DNA of 64,000 bases, from assembly GCA_903892515.1 (NCBI GenBank), contig CAITIS010000001.1:139552-203551 (forward strand), in the 5' to 3' direction. A program made the position numbers and the translations under genes. The notes below the pieces were generated by a model. The model searched no databases. It was given only the letters and a program-made list of their open reading frames with translations, and was not told the DNA's origin. Below are positions 1-8,117 of this stretch, piece after piece. Positions within the stretch are counted from its first letter, which is position 1. Every line of letters begins with the position of its first letter. The stretch comes from an uncultured Planctomycetota bacterium (GTDB lineage Bacteria; Planctomycetota; Phycisphaerae; SM23-33).

Positions 1-218
1 ACACAGCCAAGCCCTGAAAGGGCGCGAGAGGCAAAGCTCTCCCGCCCTTGCAGGGCTTATATCGTAGTATCCCGCCAACCCAGGGCGGCGCTTCGCTGTG
101 CCCTGGGCTGGATTCTTCAAGCCCTTTGGGCTTGGGAATGCGGACTAGAATCGCCTCTGCATGAGCCCCGACTCAGCATTCGCAGCCGCCCAGCCGATCA
201 CCCTCGGAGCTTACTGCT
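1..218. repeat. Intergenic REP-like hairpins
   Basis: No gene is seen here. The stretch holds several palindromes of the REP type. AGCCCTGAAAGGGCG is near position 10, AGCCCTTTGGGCTT near 119-132, and a larger inverted pair built on CCCAGGGCGGCG and GCCCTGGGCTGG lies near 77-113. They resemble the AGCCC-TGAA-GGGCT hairpins inside the transposase element at 36156-36743, so they may be related REP sequences. That link is an inference. Confidence 0.5.
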
Positions 219-581
219 CTATTTCCAATGGCCGGCGCGATGCTCGTAGCCGTGCTCGGTGCGATCCCACCGATCCGGTTCCCACCGCGCGCCCTTATGC
301 GGCGGGGCCTCGTGGTGGCCAGGCCGCCAGACGTAATGATGGTCGTAGTAGTCGTAGTGACCGGCGATCCATATCTGGCCACGCGGGCCGTGGGGGACCT
401 TTTCGACGATGATCGGCGGCGGCGGCTCGGGCACGACGATCACCTGGGCGGGTTCACGCTCGACGACGACAGGACGCTCTTCATGCACGACAACTTCGTG
501 CCGATGCTCGTGGCAGCCCGTCAGCAGGCCCAGCGGGGCCACCGCAATCAGGCCGGACACGGTCCATTTCAGAATATTCAT
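219..581 (-). CDS. Small His/Tyr-rich lipoprotein
   Basis: This 120-residue protein starts with a lipoprotein signal: a hydrophobic stretch (about residues 7-21) ending in lipobox LLTGC with Cys22-23. The middle is rich in Val, Glu and Pro (VVVHEERPVVVEREPAQ). The C-terminal half has spaced aromatic/Gly motifs (WIAGHYDYYDHHYVWRPGHH, then RWEPDRW and HRAGHW), like the YXWGXW repeat of small envelope lipoproteins. The role is unknown, but it is probably anchored in the outer or cytoplasmic membrane. AGAAAGG lies about 6 bases before the ATG and supports this start. The gene is monocistronic, with repeat DNA on both sides. Confidence 0.8.
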   Translation of the reverse strand: MNILKWTVSGLIAVAPLGLLTGCHEHRHEVVVHEERPVVVEREPAQVIVVPEPPPPIIVEKVPHGPRGQIWIAGHYDYYDHHYVWRPGHHEAPPHKGARWEPDRWDRTEHGYEHRAGHWK

Positions 582-811
582 GTGGAGCCTTTCTATTTTG
601 AAACTCGACTAACCGGTCAGTGGCTCGAACAGCACCAGACGTTACATGCAATTACGTCAGGTGACAAGCGAGGTTCGGTGCAGGTTCTATGGGTGCCACA
701 CCTGCGGCGGTTGCACGTGCGCGTCGCGGAGGACTCGGTCCCCGCCGTTCACCCAAGTGTGTGACTACTGTTCCTGGCGGGAGGCGATTTGGCCACAGCC
801 CCTTGTTGCGC

Positions 812-1001
812 CGTGTAACAGGCCCCGGCTTCAGCCGGGGTGGAGCGGGTTCCCCCGGCATTCTGCCAGCCCGTTTCAACGGGCTTGCCATTTGGCGGCT
901 TGAGCCCATTGCCTCAAGGCACGGCCTCAAGCCCGGTGAACCGGGCTGGTTACGTCTGTCGGCCACCTGGTACCCCGGCTAAAGCCGAGGCCTGTTACAC
1001 G
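812..1001. mobile_element. Non-autonomous REP doublet (BIME-like)
   Basis: A 190-bp element has near-perfect inverted ends. The left end (812-841) begins CGTGTAACAGGCC followed by the hairpin CCGGCTTCAGCCGG. The right end (972-1001) carries the hairpin CCGGCTAAAGCCGAGG and finishes GGCCTGTTACACG. Inside are further hairpins of the AGCCCG/CGGGCT type (about 869-887 and 928-948). There is no ORF. The same ends flank the transposase gene at 36242-36664. Within the 582-1097 gap, a copy of another hairpin (GGGTGCCACACCTGCGG) begins at about 690, and nothing else is recognised. Confidence 0.75.
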
Positions 1002-1097
1002 ACAAAGCCGGACGGCCAGAAAGCGCCGTCAGACACACACCCGGCAGCGTAGCCGCTTTTTCATTGCACCGGCCGGGCAGTTGGCTAATTTGTGGGC

Positions 1098-2882
1098 ATG
1101 AGCAAACCAATCACGCTTACGCCCAAACAGGTCATTGACAGAATTCTCGATCTTCTAGCCGCCATGCCCGAGGTGGCCAAGGCCATGCCCCAAGGCTGCC
1201 AGACCAAGGCCTTCTGGCAGGAACTCTTTGGCCGCAACGCCCGGGCACGCCGGCTGATGGAGACCTTCCAGGAGCTGCCGGCCTTTACCGAGCAGGCCCC
1301 GACCAAGCGCTCGCTCTGGCGGGAAGTCTTCGACAAGGACTACCCCGGCACGATGGCGGTGAAGGTGCCCGAGGCCATGCTGACGCTGCAGGAGGTCCTC
1401 AACGCCGCCAACGCCCCCAAGCCCAAGCACATTACCATGAAGCGTTGGCGCGACGGCTACGATGCCCAGCAGGAGATCCAGCGCGTCCGGCCAGTCGAGA
1501 GCGACGAATACATTCCCAACCCCCACCGCGGCACGACCACCTTCCAGCGTTTCCAGGGCGACCCGGTGTACGCGGCCATGCAGACCAGCGACACCCACGG
1601 CCCGCTGGACGCTGACCTGTCCGCGCCGGCCAGCGACAACGTCAAGTACATCCCGCAGACCACGCTGTCGTACTGCCGCTGGCCCTGGTCGTACCTCGAA
1701 CCCAAGCAGGGCAAGTACAATTGGAAGATCGTCGATACGGCCTTAAAGGCCGCCCACGCCCGCGGCCAAACGCTGCAGGCGCGTTTCCAGCCATACACGA
1801 CCCAGGTGAATTACTCTGTCACGCCCTGCACGGCCAAGCGCCACCCGCCCGACAGAAGCGTCAACGTGCCCGACTGGTACTGGGACACCGGCGCCAAGTG
1901 GATCGCCGAGGGGCCCTTTGGCTTCAACGAGGTTGACAGCAACGATCCGCTGTACATCAAGCACTTTGGCAATTTCATTCGCGCCTTTGCCAAGCGCTAC
2001 GATGGGCACCCCGACCTGGAGAGCATCGACATCGCGTATGCCGGTTTCTGGGGCGAGGCCGGCGGCAATTCCACGCCCGCCACGGGCACCAAGCTGGCGA
2101 ACATCTACATCAACAACTTCAAGAAGACCCAACTGCTGTCCATGCTGGGCACGCCCGGCAGCAAGCAGGCCCAGGCCCTGACCGGCCACACCGCCCATCC
2201 GGCCGGCTGGCGTGCGGACTGCTTCGGCGATCTGCACTTGACCATAAACGCCGGTGTGCCGGCGCACCTGTGCTGGAACCACACCTTCGACGCCTATCCA
2301 ATGTCGATCGCGCAGATCGGCGCCCAGGATGCCTGGAAGCGGGCCCCGATCACGATGGAGACCTGCGGCAACGTGGCCACGTGGTTCATGAGCGACTACG
2401 ACCTGGACGTGATCATGCGGGAAGGCTACCGCTATCACATGTCGGTGTTCATGCCCAAGAGCGCGTTCTTTCCGCAGCAGTTCCTGCCCAAGCTGATGGA
2501 GTTCGATAAGAAGATCGGGTATCGCTTCGCCCTCCGGCAGATGCGGTTGCCGCTGCAAAGCGCCCCGGGCAAGAAGGTCAACTTCCAGTTCTTCATCGAC
2601 AACGTCGGCTGTGCCCCGATCTATCGGCAGTACGCGCTGGCCGTACGTTTCCGCCAGGGCAAGGTGAGCAAGATCGTCCGCTTCAAGCAGGACGTTCGCA
2701 CGTGGCTGCCCGGCCATGCGTGGTTCGAGGAGAACATCCTCATGCCCTCGGGGCTGAAGAAGGGCGAGGCCAAGCTCGACCTGGTGATCGTGGACGAGAG
2801 AAACCAGCCCAAGGTGTGGTTGGCCATGAAGGGCGAGAAGGTGGATGGCTGGCACGCGATGACCAGCATCGACGTAGTGTAG
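1098..2882 (+). CDS. DUF4832 domain glycosidase-like protein
   Basis: The product of about 594 residues has no signal peptide. After a helical N-terminal part of about 160 residues comes a TIM-barrel-like region with glycosidase features: YCRWPWSYLEPKQGKYNW, a DTALKAAHARG helix, and YDGHPDLESIDIAYAGFWGE with an acidic residue at the strand end. The last 100 residues (APIYRQYALAVRF to the C-terminus) match the beta-rich DUF4832 domain that usually follows such barrels. A carbohydrate-active role is inferred from this layout; the substrate is unknown. An in-frame GTG lies two codons upstream (1092). Neither start has a clear ribosome site, so ATG at 1098 is a choice. Two PP-loop genes follow on the same strand. 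Confidence 0.75.
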   Translation: MSKPITLTPKQVIDRILDLLAAMPEVAKAMPQGCQTKAFWQELFGRNARARRLMETFQELPAFTEQAPTKRSLWREVFDKDYPGTMAVKVPEAMLTLQEVLNAANAPKPKHITMKRWRDGYDAQQEIQRVRPVESDEYIPNPHRGTTTFQRFQGDPVYAAMQTSDTHGPLDADLSAPASDNVKYIPQTTLSYCRWPWSYLEPKQGKYNWKIVDTALKAAHARGQTLQARFQPYTTQVNYSVTPCTAKRHPPDRSVNVPDWYWDTGAKWIAEGPFGFNEVDSNDPLYIKHFGNFIRAFAKRYDGHPDLESIDIAYAGFWGEAGGNSTPATGTKLANIYINNFKKTQLLSMLGTPGSKQAQALTGHTAHPAGWRADCFGDLHLTINAGVPAHLCWNHTFDAYPMSIAQIGAQDAWKRAPITMETCGNVATWFMSDYDLDVIMREGYRYHMSVFMPKSAFFPQQFLPKLMEFDKKIGYRFALRQMRLPLQSAPGKKVNFQFFIDNVGCAPIYRQYALAVRFRQGKVSKIVRFKQDVRTWLPGHAWFEENILMPSGLKKGEAKLDLVIVDERNQPKVWLAMKGEKVDGWHAMTSIDVV

Positions 2883-2917
2883 CGGCCTGAGGCAATTGTT
2901 GGAAAGGGACCGGTGCT

Positions 2918-4117
2918 GTGAAACTACTGCGGACATGGACGGACGAAATCGCAGACGATGGCGTGGCGATCTCTCGGCTGTCGGGCGAGGTCCGCTACGC
3001 CGACGGTTTCACCGAGACTGTCTGGTTCGCATTCCCTGCCTCTGCCGGCGGCCTGAGTACTTCGGGCAACCCGTGGTTGGCGTGGATGCTGCCGCTGGCG
3101 ACGACGCTGGGTGAGCCGATCCAAATGGACCTGCCCGTGGACGGCCAGTTCCTGAAAACTGCTGGGCGGCTGCTGGAGATATGGTGCTCGTGGTATCCAC
3201 ACCTGCACCCGGTGAAGATCGAAGCCCCGACGCTGCCGCCGTCAGTCTTCCCGGCCAAACCCAAGGCGTTTGCGTTCTTCACCGGCGGCGTGGACTCGTT
3301 CTTCACGGTGCTGCGAAAGGTCCCGTCAGTCGGCGCTCCCGCCCAGGGCTTAGACGCGCTGGTAAATATCTGGGGCTTTGACATCAAGCTGGAGCACCCG
3401 GAAAGTTACCGCCGCGCCGCCGTCGAAGTGCGGGCGGCCGCGGAGAAGTTAGGCCTGCCGCTCATCGAAGGCCGCACCAATCTGCGCGAGACGCGATTCA
3501 AGCGGGCCAACTGGGGCCGGCTGTCGCACGGGGCAGCCCTGGCGGCCGTGGGACTGTGCCTGGAAGGCAGTTTCCAGAAGGCTTTTGTCGGCTCGACGCA
3601 CCCGCCCGATCACCAGCCGCCACACGGTTCGCACCCCGACACCGATTACCTGCTGGGCACGTCGGGCTTTGAGATCGTCCACGACGGCGCCGACACCAGC
3701 CGGGCGGAGAAGGTGGAATTGATCGCCCGCCACCCGGTGGCGATGGAGCACCTGCACTGCTGCTTCCGCGAGAAGAGCGGAGGCGGAAACTGTGGCCGGT
3801 GCCACAAGTGTTATCGCACCATGTTGACGCTGTACTTGATCGGGGCCTTGGATCGCTGCCGGCTGTATAGCGACAAGCCGTTCGATCCGCGCAAGGCCTC
3901 GCATCTGTACGTTCACACCGAGAATAGCCGGATTCAGATCAACGACGTGGCCAAGCTGGCGCTACGCGTGGGCCGGCCCGAGGTGGCCGCTGCCATCGAC
4001 GCGGCCTTGCAGCGGTCGGCGCGCCTGGAGCGCCGAATTGAGCGCCTGCACGCCCATGGCGAAGGCCGCTGGGCCCGCACCGTCCGACGACTGATTCTTT
4101 CGGGCAGCTTGCGGTAG
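2918..4117 (+). CDS. QueC-like PP-loop ATPase, copy 1
   Basis: The 399-residue protein has an N-terminal domain of about 110 residues unlike QueC, then a PP-loop FFTGGVDSFFT (about 120-130) of the ATP-pyrophosphatase (N-type) superfamily. A Cys cluster follows: CCF at 281-283 and NCGRCHKC at 291-298. It matches the zinc site of QueC (7-cyano-7-deazaguanine synthase), which has C-x8-C-x2-C-x2-C. Also seen are LPLIEGRTNLRE (181-191) and LLGTSGFEIVHDG (245-257). Adenylation of a carboxylate or carbonyl is the family chemistry; the substrate here is unknown. No queD, queE or queF is nearby, so queuosine synthesis is not supported. The GTG start is preceded by GGAAAGGGA, conserved in copy 2. Confidence 0.8.
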   Translation: MKLLRTWTDEIADDGVAISRLSGEVRYADGFTETVWFAFPASAGGLSTSGNPWLAWMLPLATTLGEPIQMDLPVDGQFLKTAGRLLEIWCSWYPHLHPVKIEAPTLPPSVFPAKPKAFAFFTGGVDSFFTVLRKVPSVGAPAQGLDALVNIWGFDIKLEHPESYRRAAVEVRAAAEKLGLPLIEGRTNLRETRFKRANWGRLSHGAALAAVGLCLEGSFQKAFVGSTHPPDHQPPHGSHPDTDYLLGTSGFEIVHDGADTSRAEKVELIARHPVAMEHLHCCFREKSGGGNCGRCHKCYRTMLTLYLIGALDRCRLYSDKPFDPRKASHLYVHTENSRIQINDVAKLALRVGRPEVAAAIDAALQRSARLERRIERLHAHGEGRWARTVRRLILSGSLR

Positions 4118-4229
4118 CCATCCTGCATAGGCCATGGAATCTGTGATGCCCGCGGAATCTGCGGCCTTTACAATCTCCCCCGGTGAGTCTCCACGACTTG
4201 CCGCGATTCTTGGAAAAGGGACCGGCGCC

Positions 4230-5429
4230 GTGAAATTACTGCAAACCTGGACGGACGAAATCGTAGACGACGGCGTGACGCTTTCTCGGCTGTCGGGCGA
4301 GGTCCGCTACGCCGACGGTTTCACCGAGACCGTCTGGTTTGCATTCCCTGCCTGCATCGGCGGCCTGAGCACTTCGGGCAACCCGTGGCTGGCGTGGATG
4401 CTGCCGCTGGCGACGACGCTGGGTGAGCCGATTCAAATGGGCCTGCCCGTCGATGGGCAAATGCGGCAATCGGTCGGGCAATTGGTGGAAATCTGGCGCT
4501 CCTGGTATCCGCACCTGCACCCGGTAAAGATCGAAGCGCCGACGCTGCCGCTTTCATCGCTGCCGGAAACGCCCAAGGCGTTTGCATTCTTCACCGGCGG
4601 CGTGGATTCGTTCTACACGGTGCTGCGAAAGGTGCGGTCAGTCGGCGGCCGGCCCGAGGGTATCGACGCACTGGTGAACATGTGGGGGTTTGACGTCAAG
4701 CTGGAGCACCCGGCCGACGCCCGCCGCGCGTCTTCCGAAATGCGTCTGGCCGCGAGCAAGCTGGGCCTGCCGCTCATCGAGGGCCGGACCAATCTGCGCG
4801 AGACGCGTTTCAAGCAGGCCGACTGGGGCGGACTTTCTCATGGTGGCGCCCTGGCGGCCGTGGCGTTGTGCCTGGAAGGCGCCTTCCAGCAAGCCGCAAT
4901 CGGTGCGAGTTTCCCGCTGCGCGGGCAGATGCCCCTGGGCACGCATCCTGACACCGATGCATTGCTGGGCACGTCCGGGTTCCGGCTCGTGCATGACGGG
5001 GCCGAGGCCGGCCGGGCGGAGAAGGTGGAATTCATCGCCCGGCATCCGGTGGCCCTGGAGCATCTTCGCTGCTGTTTTCGGGAGCGCGGGCACGGCGGCA
5101 ACTGCGGCCGATGCTTGAAGTGCTATCGCACGATGCTGACCCTGCACGTTGTCGGGGCCCTGGATCGGTGCCGCTCCTTCGACGTCAAGCGGTTCGACCT
5201 GCGCAAGGCACGCCGCATGTATTCGGCGACGGGTATCCCCCAGCTCCTGACGGAGGACCTGGCCGAACTCGCCCAGCGGCTGGGCGACGATGACATGGTC
5301 AAGACCATCGAGTTTTCGCTGCGGCGCTCGCGCCGGCTGGCAGGGTGGATTCGGTTTTTACATGCCCAGGGTGAAAGTCGCTGGGCACGCACGATTCGTC
5401 GCCGCATTCTTTCGGGCAGCCCGCACTGA
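4230..5429 (+). CDS. QueC-like PP-loop ATPase, copy 2
   Basis: This tandem paralogue of the preceding gene has the same length (399 residues) if it starts at GTG 4230. That start is supported because bases before both GTGs match (GGAAA(A)GGGACCGG then GTGAAA). An ATG at 4134 would add an unrelated leader. The PP-loop FFTGGVDSFYT and Cys cluster CCFRERGHGGNCGRCLKC are intact, so both copies look catalytically competent. Divergence is spread over the whole length, and strongest around residues 222-240 and in the C-terminal 60 residues. The duplication is therefore not very recent. The two genes probably share a transcript with the upstream DUF4832 gene. Confidence 0.8.
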   Translation: MKLLQTWTDEIVDDGVTLSRLSGEVRYADGFTETVWFAFPACIGGLSTSGNPWLAWMLPLATTLGEPIQMGLPVDGQMRQSVGQLVEIWRSWYPHLHPVKIEAPTLPLSSLPETPKAFAFFTGGVDSFYTVLRKVRSVGGRPEGIDALVNMWGFDVKLEHPADARRASSEMRLAASKLGLPLIEGRTNLRETRFKQADWGGLSHGGALAAVALCLEGAFQQAAIGASFPLRGQMPLGTHPDTDALLGTSGFRLVHDGAEAGRAEKVEFIARHPVALEHLRCCFRERGHGGNCGRCLKCYRTMLTLHVVGALDRCRSFDVKRFDLRKARRMYSATGIPQLLTEDLAELAQRLGDDDMVKTIEFSLRRSRRLAGWIRFLHAQGESRWARTIRRRILSGSPH

Positions 5430-5534
5430 CCGCGACAAGTTCAGTCGGCGATTTCCAGAACTGGTTTCGTCCCCGTGGCACGCCCGCCCTCGGGCGTGAG
5501 CCGGACGAGCAGACGTCGCTTGGTCCGAAACAGC

Positions 5535-5587
5535 CACAGCCGAGGGCGGCTGTGCTACGAAACCCCTCACAGCCGAGGGCGGCTGTG
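5535..5587. repeat. Two copies of the CACAGCCG hairpin
   Basis: Two copies of CACAGCCG-AGGG-CGGCTGTG (5535-5554 and 5568-5587) each form a perfect 8-bp stem with a 4-base loop, followed by C(C/T)ACGAAA. They lie between the convergent ends of the second PP-loop gene and the HD-GYP gene and could act as a bidirectional terminator. A smaller palindrome (GCCCGCCCTCGGGCG) is at about 5482-5496. Confidence 0.7.
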
Positions 5588-5642
5588 CCACGAAACACCC
5601 GTACCGCTAAGGCGGCTATCTCTCGGACCGCCGGACAAACGC

Positions 5643-6929
5643 TTACGCCATCGCCACTTGGTCTATCGCCAGTTGCGTCACCTGCTGATGCTTGCGGGCG
5701 TACTGGGCCTGCTCGACGCGGCGTATTTCATTGATCGTCTCATACTCGCTCTTGAGCACCTTCACCACGTCGCCGTCGATGCCGCCGTCGGCCACCATCG
5801 TCTCCAGCACGCTCTGGGCGCGAAGCGCATCCATGCCCACGCGATAGGGCCGGTCCTCGGTAATGGCTGAAAACACGTCCGCCACGGCCATGATCCGCGA
5901 GCCCAGCGTCAGATCCCGTCCCTTGTGGCGGAAGGGATAGCCCCTGCCGTCCAGCCGCTCATGGTGGAACGAGGCCCACTCGGCCACCTGGGGCATGCCG
6001 CCGATGGAATCCAGGATCCGGAACGTGTGGTATACATGCTGCTTCATGTGGAACGTCTCATCGGCGCTAAGCCGCCCGGAGTTGTCGAGAATGCTCGAAG
6101 GAATGGTCAGCTTGCCCAGGTCGTGCAGGTAGCCGGCCACGCGGAGCAGATTCTCCTCGCGCGGGGCAAACCCCAGCCGCTGGGCCAAGGCGACGGCCGT
6201 CGCGGTCACGCCCGCTGAGTGCAGCGCCGTCCAGGAACTGGAGGCGTCGACCAGGTGGCTGAGCATGCAGGCGATGGGCTCGATGACGGCTTCGTCCAGC
6301 GTCAACGTGGGCCAGTCGATCTGCCGGGGCAGCACACTGTGGATGCGGTCGGAAACAATGTCCAGCCAGAAGGACTCGGGCTGCGCCACGGCCTCGAAGG
6401 CCCGCACGCATTCGGGGTGGAGTTGCCGGCCCGACAGGCCGAGGATTCCCTGGATGATCTCCTGCTGCCTGGGCAGGACCGGCTGCGACCTGCCGGTGCG
6501 GCGGTCGACCTCGTCGCCCAGGTGAATGATGTGGCTGGCCAGCGGCACGGGCCGGCCATCGTGCTCGGCGCCCCGGCCATCGTTCCAGTACGTGTGATGG
6601 CAGCGGACCAGTTCGGCGGCATCGGCGAAGATCGGCACGTCGCGCAAGAGTTGATAGCCCACCTCGGCGTGCCAGAGCAGGCCTTCGAGCCGGTTGAGAT
6701 GCACCGCCTGCATGCGGCGTTCGGAGCGCAGCAGACCGATGTCATGAAACGCGGCCGCCAGGAACACGTCCAGCAGCGGAGGCCCCTTAAAGCCCAGCTG
6801 CCGAGCGACGCTGGTGGCGATGTATGCGACGCGAAGCTGGTGGCTGTTGACCTCGCGGTGGACACAGTCCATGGCCTGGGCCAGCGACATCACCATGCGG
6901 TGCAGCGGAACCTGCGGATTCACAATCAT
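5643..6929 (-). CDS. Tandem HD / HD-GYP domain protein
   Basis: The 428-residue protein has two HD-type phosphohydrolase domains. The first (about 20-150) has FHDIG (61-65), a conserved His at 87 and CHHTYWNDGRG (110-120), a degenerate GYP-like region. The second (about 235-400) is a canonical HD-GYP: H237 in the first helix, HDLGK (269-273), H297 and HHERLDGRGYP (322-332). HD-GYP domains hydrolyse cyclic di-GMP, using an iron or manganese cluster bound by these residues. No sensor or REC domain is present, so partners must supply the signal. The first domain may be regulatory. The PilZ protein at 30041 is the only other c-di-GMP-related gene in the window. Confidence 0.88.
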   Translation of the reverse strand: MIVNPQVPLHRMVMSLAQAMDCVHREVNSHQLRVAYIATSVARQLGFKGPPLLDVFLAAAFHDIGLLRSERRMQAVHLNRLEGLLWHAEVGYQLLRDVPIFADAAELVRCHHTYWNDGRGAEHDGRPVPLASHIIHLGDEVDRRTGRSQPVLPRQQEIIQGILGLSGRQLHPECVRAFEAVAQPESFWLDIVSDRIHSVLPRQIDWPTLTLDEAVIEPIACMLSHLVDASSSWTALHSAGVTATAVALAQRLGFAPREENLLRVAGYLHDLGKLTIPSSILDNSGRLSADETFHMKQHVYHTFRILDSIGGMPQVAEWASFHHERLDGRGYPFRHKGRDLTLGSRIMAVADVFSAITEDRPYRVGMDALRAQSVLETMVADGGIDGDVVKVLKSEYETINEIRRVEQAQYARKHQQVTQLAIDQVAMA

Positions 6930-7020
6930 CGCGACCTCTCATTGCTGGTCCCCGCCTGAGCCAGTATAGGTCGCCGCACCGTAGGCTGGGTCGAGCGCCG
7001 TTGCGAGGCCCAAGAGCGGG

Positions 7021-7084
7021 CTGCCTATGCGGGGGTCTGGCATAGGTAGAGCCGCAAGACGACGCGGTTCAACCTATGGCACCC
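7021..7084. repeat. CATAGGT inverted repeat, partial unit
   Basis: This is part of a dispersed element whose core is CATAGGTAGAGCCGC, a short loop, then GCGGTTCAACCTATG followed by GCACCC. The two halves pair as an imperfect stem. Other copies lie at 9466, 10991-11415, 46134 and 59572. Confidence 0.65.
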
Positions 7085-7175
7085 ACGTGAACGTTGTAGG
7101 CTGGGCCGAATGTATTCATGAGGCCCACCTTCGATGACTGGCCCGTTTTCTGCGTCCATCTGCGCAATCTGCGGA

Positions 7176-7946
7176 TCAGGCTCGGCGCCGGCTGGCCAGG
7201 ATGGCTGCCCCTAGCGCGCCGGTCATGAGCGGATCGGGCGCGACGGTGACGGGCTTGTGCAGGGCTCGCTCCAAGGCCGATGCCATGCCGGCAATCCGCG
7301 CCACCCCGCCGGTGAAGACGACGGGCGAATCCACCTCGCCGGCCAGGGCGGAAATCCTGGCCGCAATGGCCGACTGAACGCCCGAGACGATGTCCTGGCG
7401 ACTGGCCCCGCCGGCCAGCAGGCCGATGATCTCCGTCTCGGCGAAGACGGCGCACATGCTGCTGATGGCGGAGGGCTTGTGGCTGCGGGCCGCTAACTGG
7501 CCCAGTTCGGCCAATTCCGCCTCCACCCGTTGGGCCACCAGTTCAAGGAACCTCCCCGTGCCGGCGGCGCAGCGGTCGTTCATGGCGAAGTCGCGGACCC
7601 GCCCGCCAGCATCTAAGCGAATGACCTTGCTGTCCTGCCCGCCGATGTCGATAACGGTCCGGGTCTCGCTCAGCAAGTGATGCACGCCCGCGGCGTGGCA
7701 GGAGATTTCCGTAATGGTGGTGTCGCAGCGGACCTGGCTGCGGGCGTAACCGGTGGCGATGGTGCCGGCAAGGTCAGCTCGCGTCAGGCCGGCCTGGGCC
7801 AGAAGTCCTTCGAGCAAGCGATCCGCCAGGTCCCCCTGGCCAACGCCCTGATCGACGCAGTCCCCCGCCAGCACGCGCAAGCTCGGCGCTTCCAGCAGAA
7901 CCGCTTTGACGGTCCGCGAGCCCGCGTCGATGCCGGCATAGATCAT
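7176..7946 (-). CDS. BadF/BadG/HgdC-type ATPase (acyl-CoA dehydratase activase)
   Basis: The 256-residue protein belongs to the ASKHA-fold activase family. It has the phosphate-1 loop GIDAGSRTVKAV (5-16), IDIGGQDSKVI (99-109), DRCAAGTGRFLE (124-135), SSMCAVFAE (162-170) and FTGGVAR near residue 210. C126 and C165 match the two cysteines that hold the [4Fe-4S] cluster between monomers in HgdC-type activators. These use ATP to send one electron to a 2-hydroxyacyl-CoA dehydratase or benzoyl-CoA reductase. No dehydratase subunit is nearby, so the client enzyme is encoded elsewhere or is novel. The length is normal for the single-domain form. An array of 32-bp repeats separates it from the next gene. 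Confidence 0.88.
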   Translation of the reverse strand: MIYAGIDAGSRTVKAVLLEAPSLRVLAGDCVDQGVGQGDLADRLLEGLLAQAGLTRADLAGTIATGYARSQVRCDTTITEISCHAAGVHHLLSETRTVIDIGGQDSKVIRLDAGGRVRDFAMNDRCAAGTGRFLELVAQRVEAELAELGQLAARSHKPSAISSMCAVFAETEIIGLLAGGASRQDIVSGVQSAIAARISALAGEVDSPVVFTGGVARIAGMASALERALHKPVTVAPDPLMTGALGAAILASRRRA

Positions 7947-7962
7947 GTGCTAGTCCTTGCCC

Positions 7963-8117
7963 GACAGCCGAGGGCGGCTGTCCTACGAAAACGCGACAGC
8001 CGAGGGCGGCTGCCCTACGAAAACACGACAGCCGAGGGCGGCTGTCCTACGAAAACACGACAGCCGAGGGCGGCTGTCCTACGAGAACGCGACAGCCGAG
8101 GGCGGCTGTGCTACGGG
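7963..8117. repeat. Five 32-bp tandem hairpin units
   Basis: Units begin GACAGCCGAGGG at 7963, 7995, 8027, 8059 and 8091, an exact 32-bp period, and each contains the palindrome ACAGCCG-AGGG-CGGCTG(T) followed by CCTACGAAAAC. There are no unique spacers, so it is not a CRISPR array. It is a local amplification of the dispersed CACAGCCG hairpin. The stop codon of the next gene (8118) abuts the last unit. Confidence 0.85.

Noticed and set aside
2918-5429. Queuosine (preQ0) biosynthesis or a QatABCD-type defence locus
   Set aside because: Only QueC-like proteins are present. No queD/E/F, and none of the Qat partner genes (ATPase, QatB or a TatD-like nuclease) flank them.
7176-7946. Complete 2-hydroxyglutaryl-CoA dehydratase system
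   Set aside because: The activase is alone; no dehydratase subunits were found on either side.
7963-8117. Possible CRISPR array (five regular 32-bp units)
   Set aside because: The whole 32-bp unit is repeated with no unique spacers, and no cas genes are in the window. It is a tandem palindrome array.
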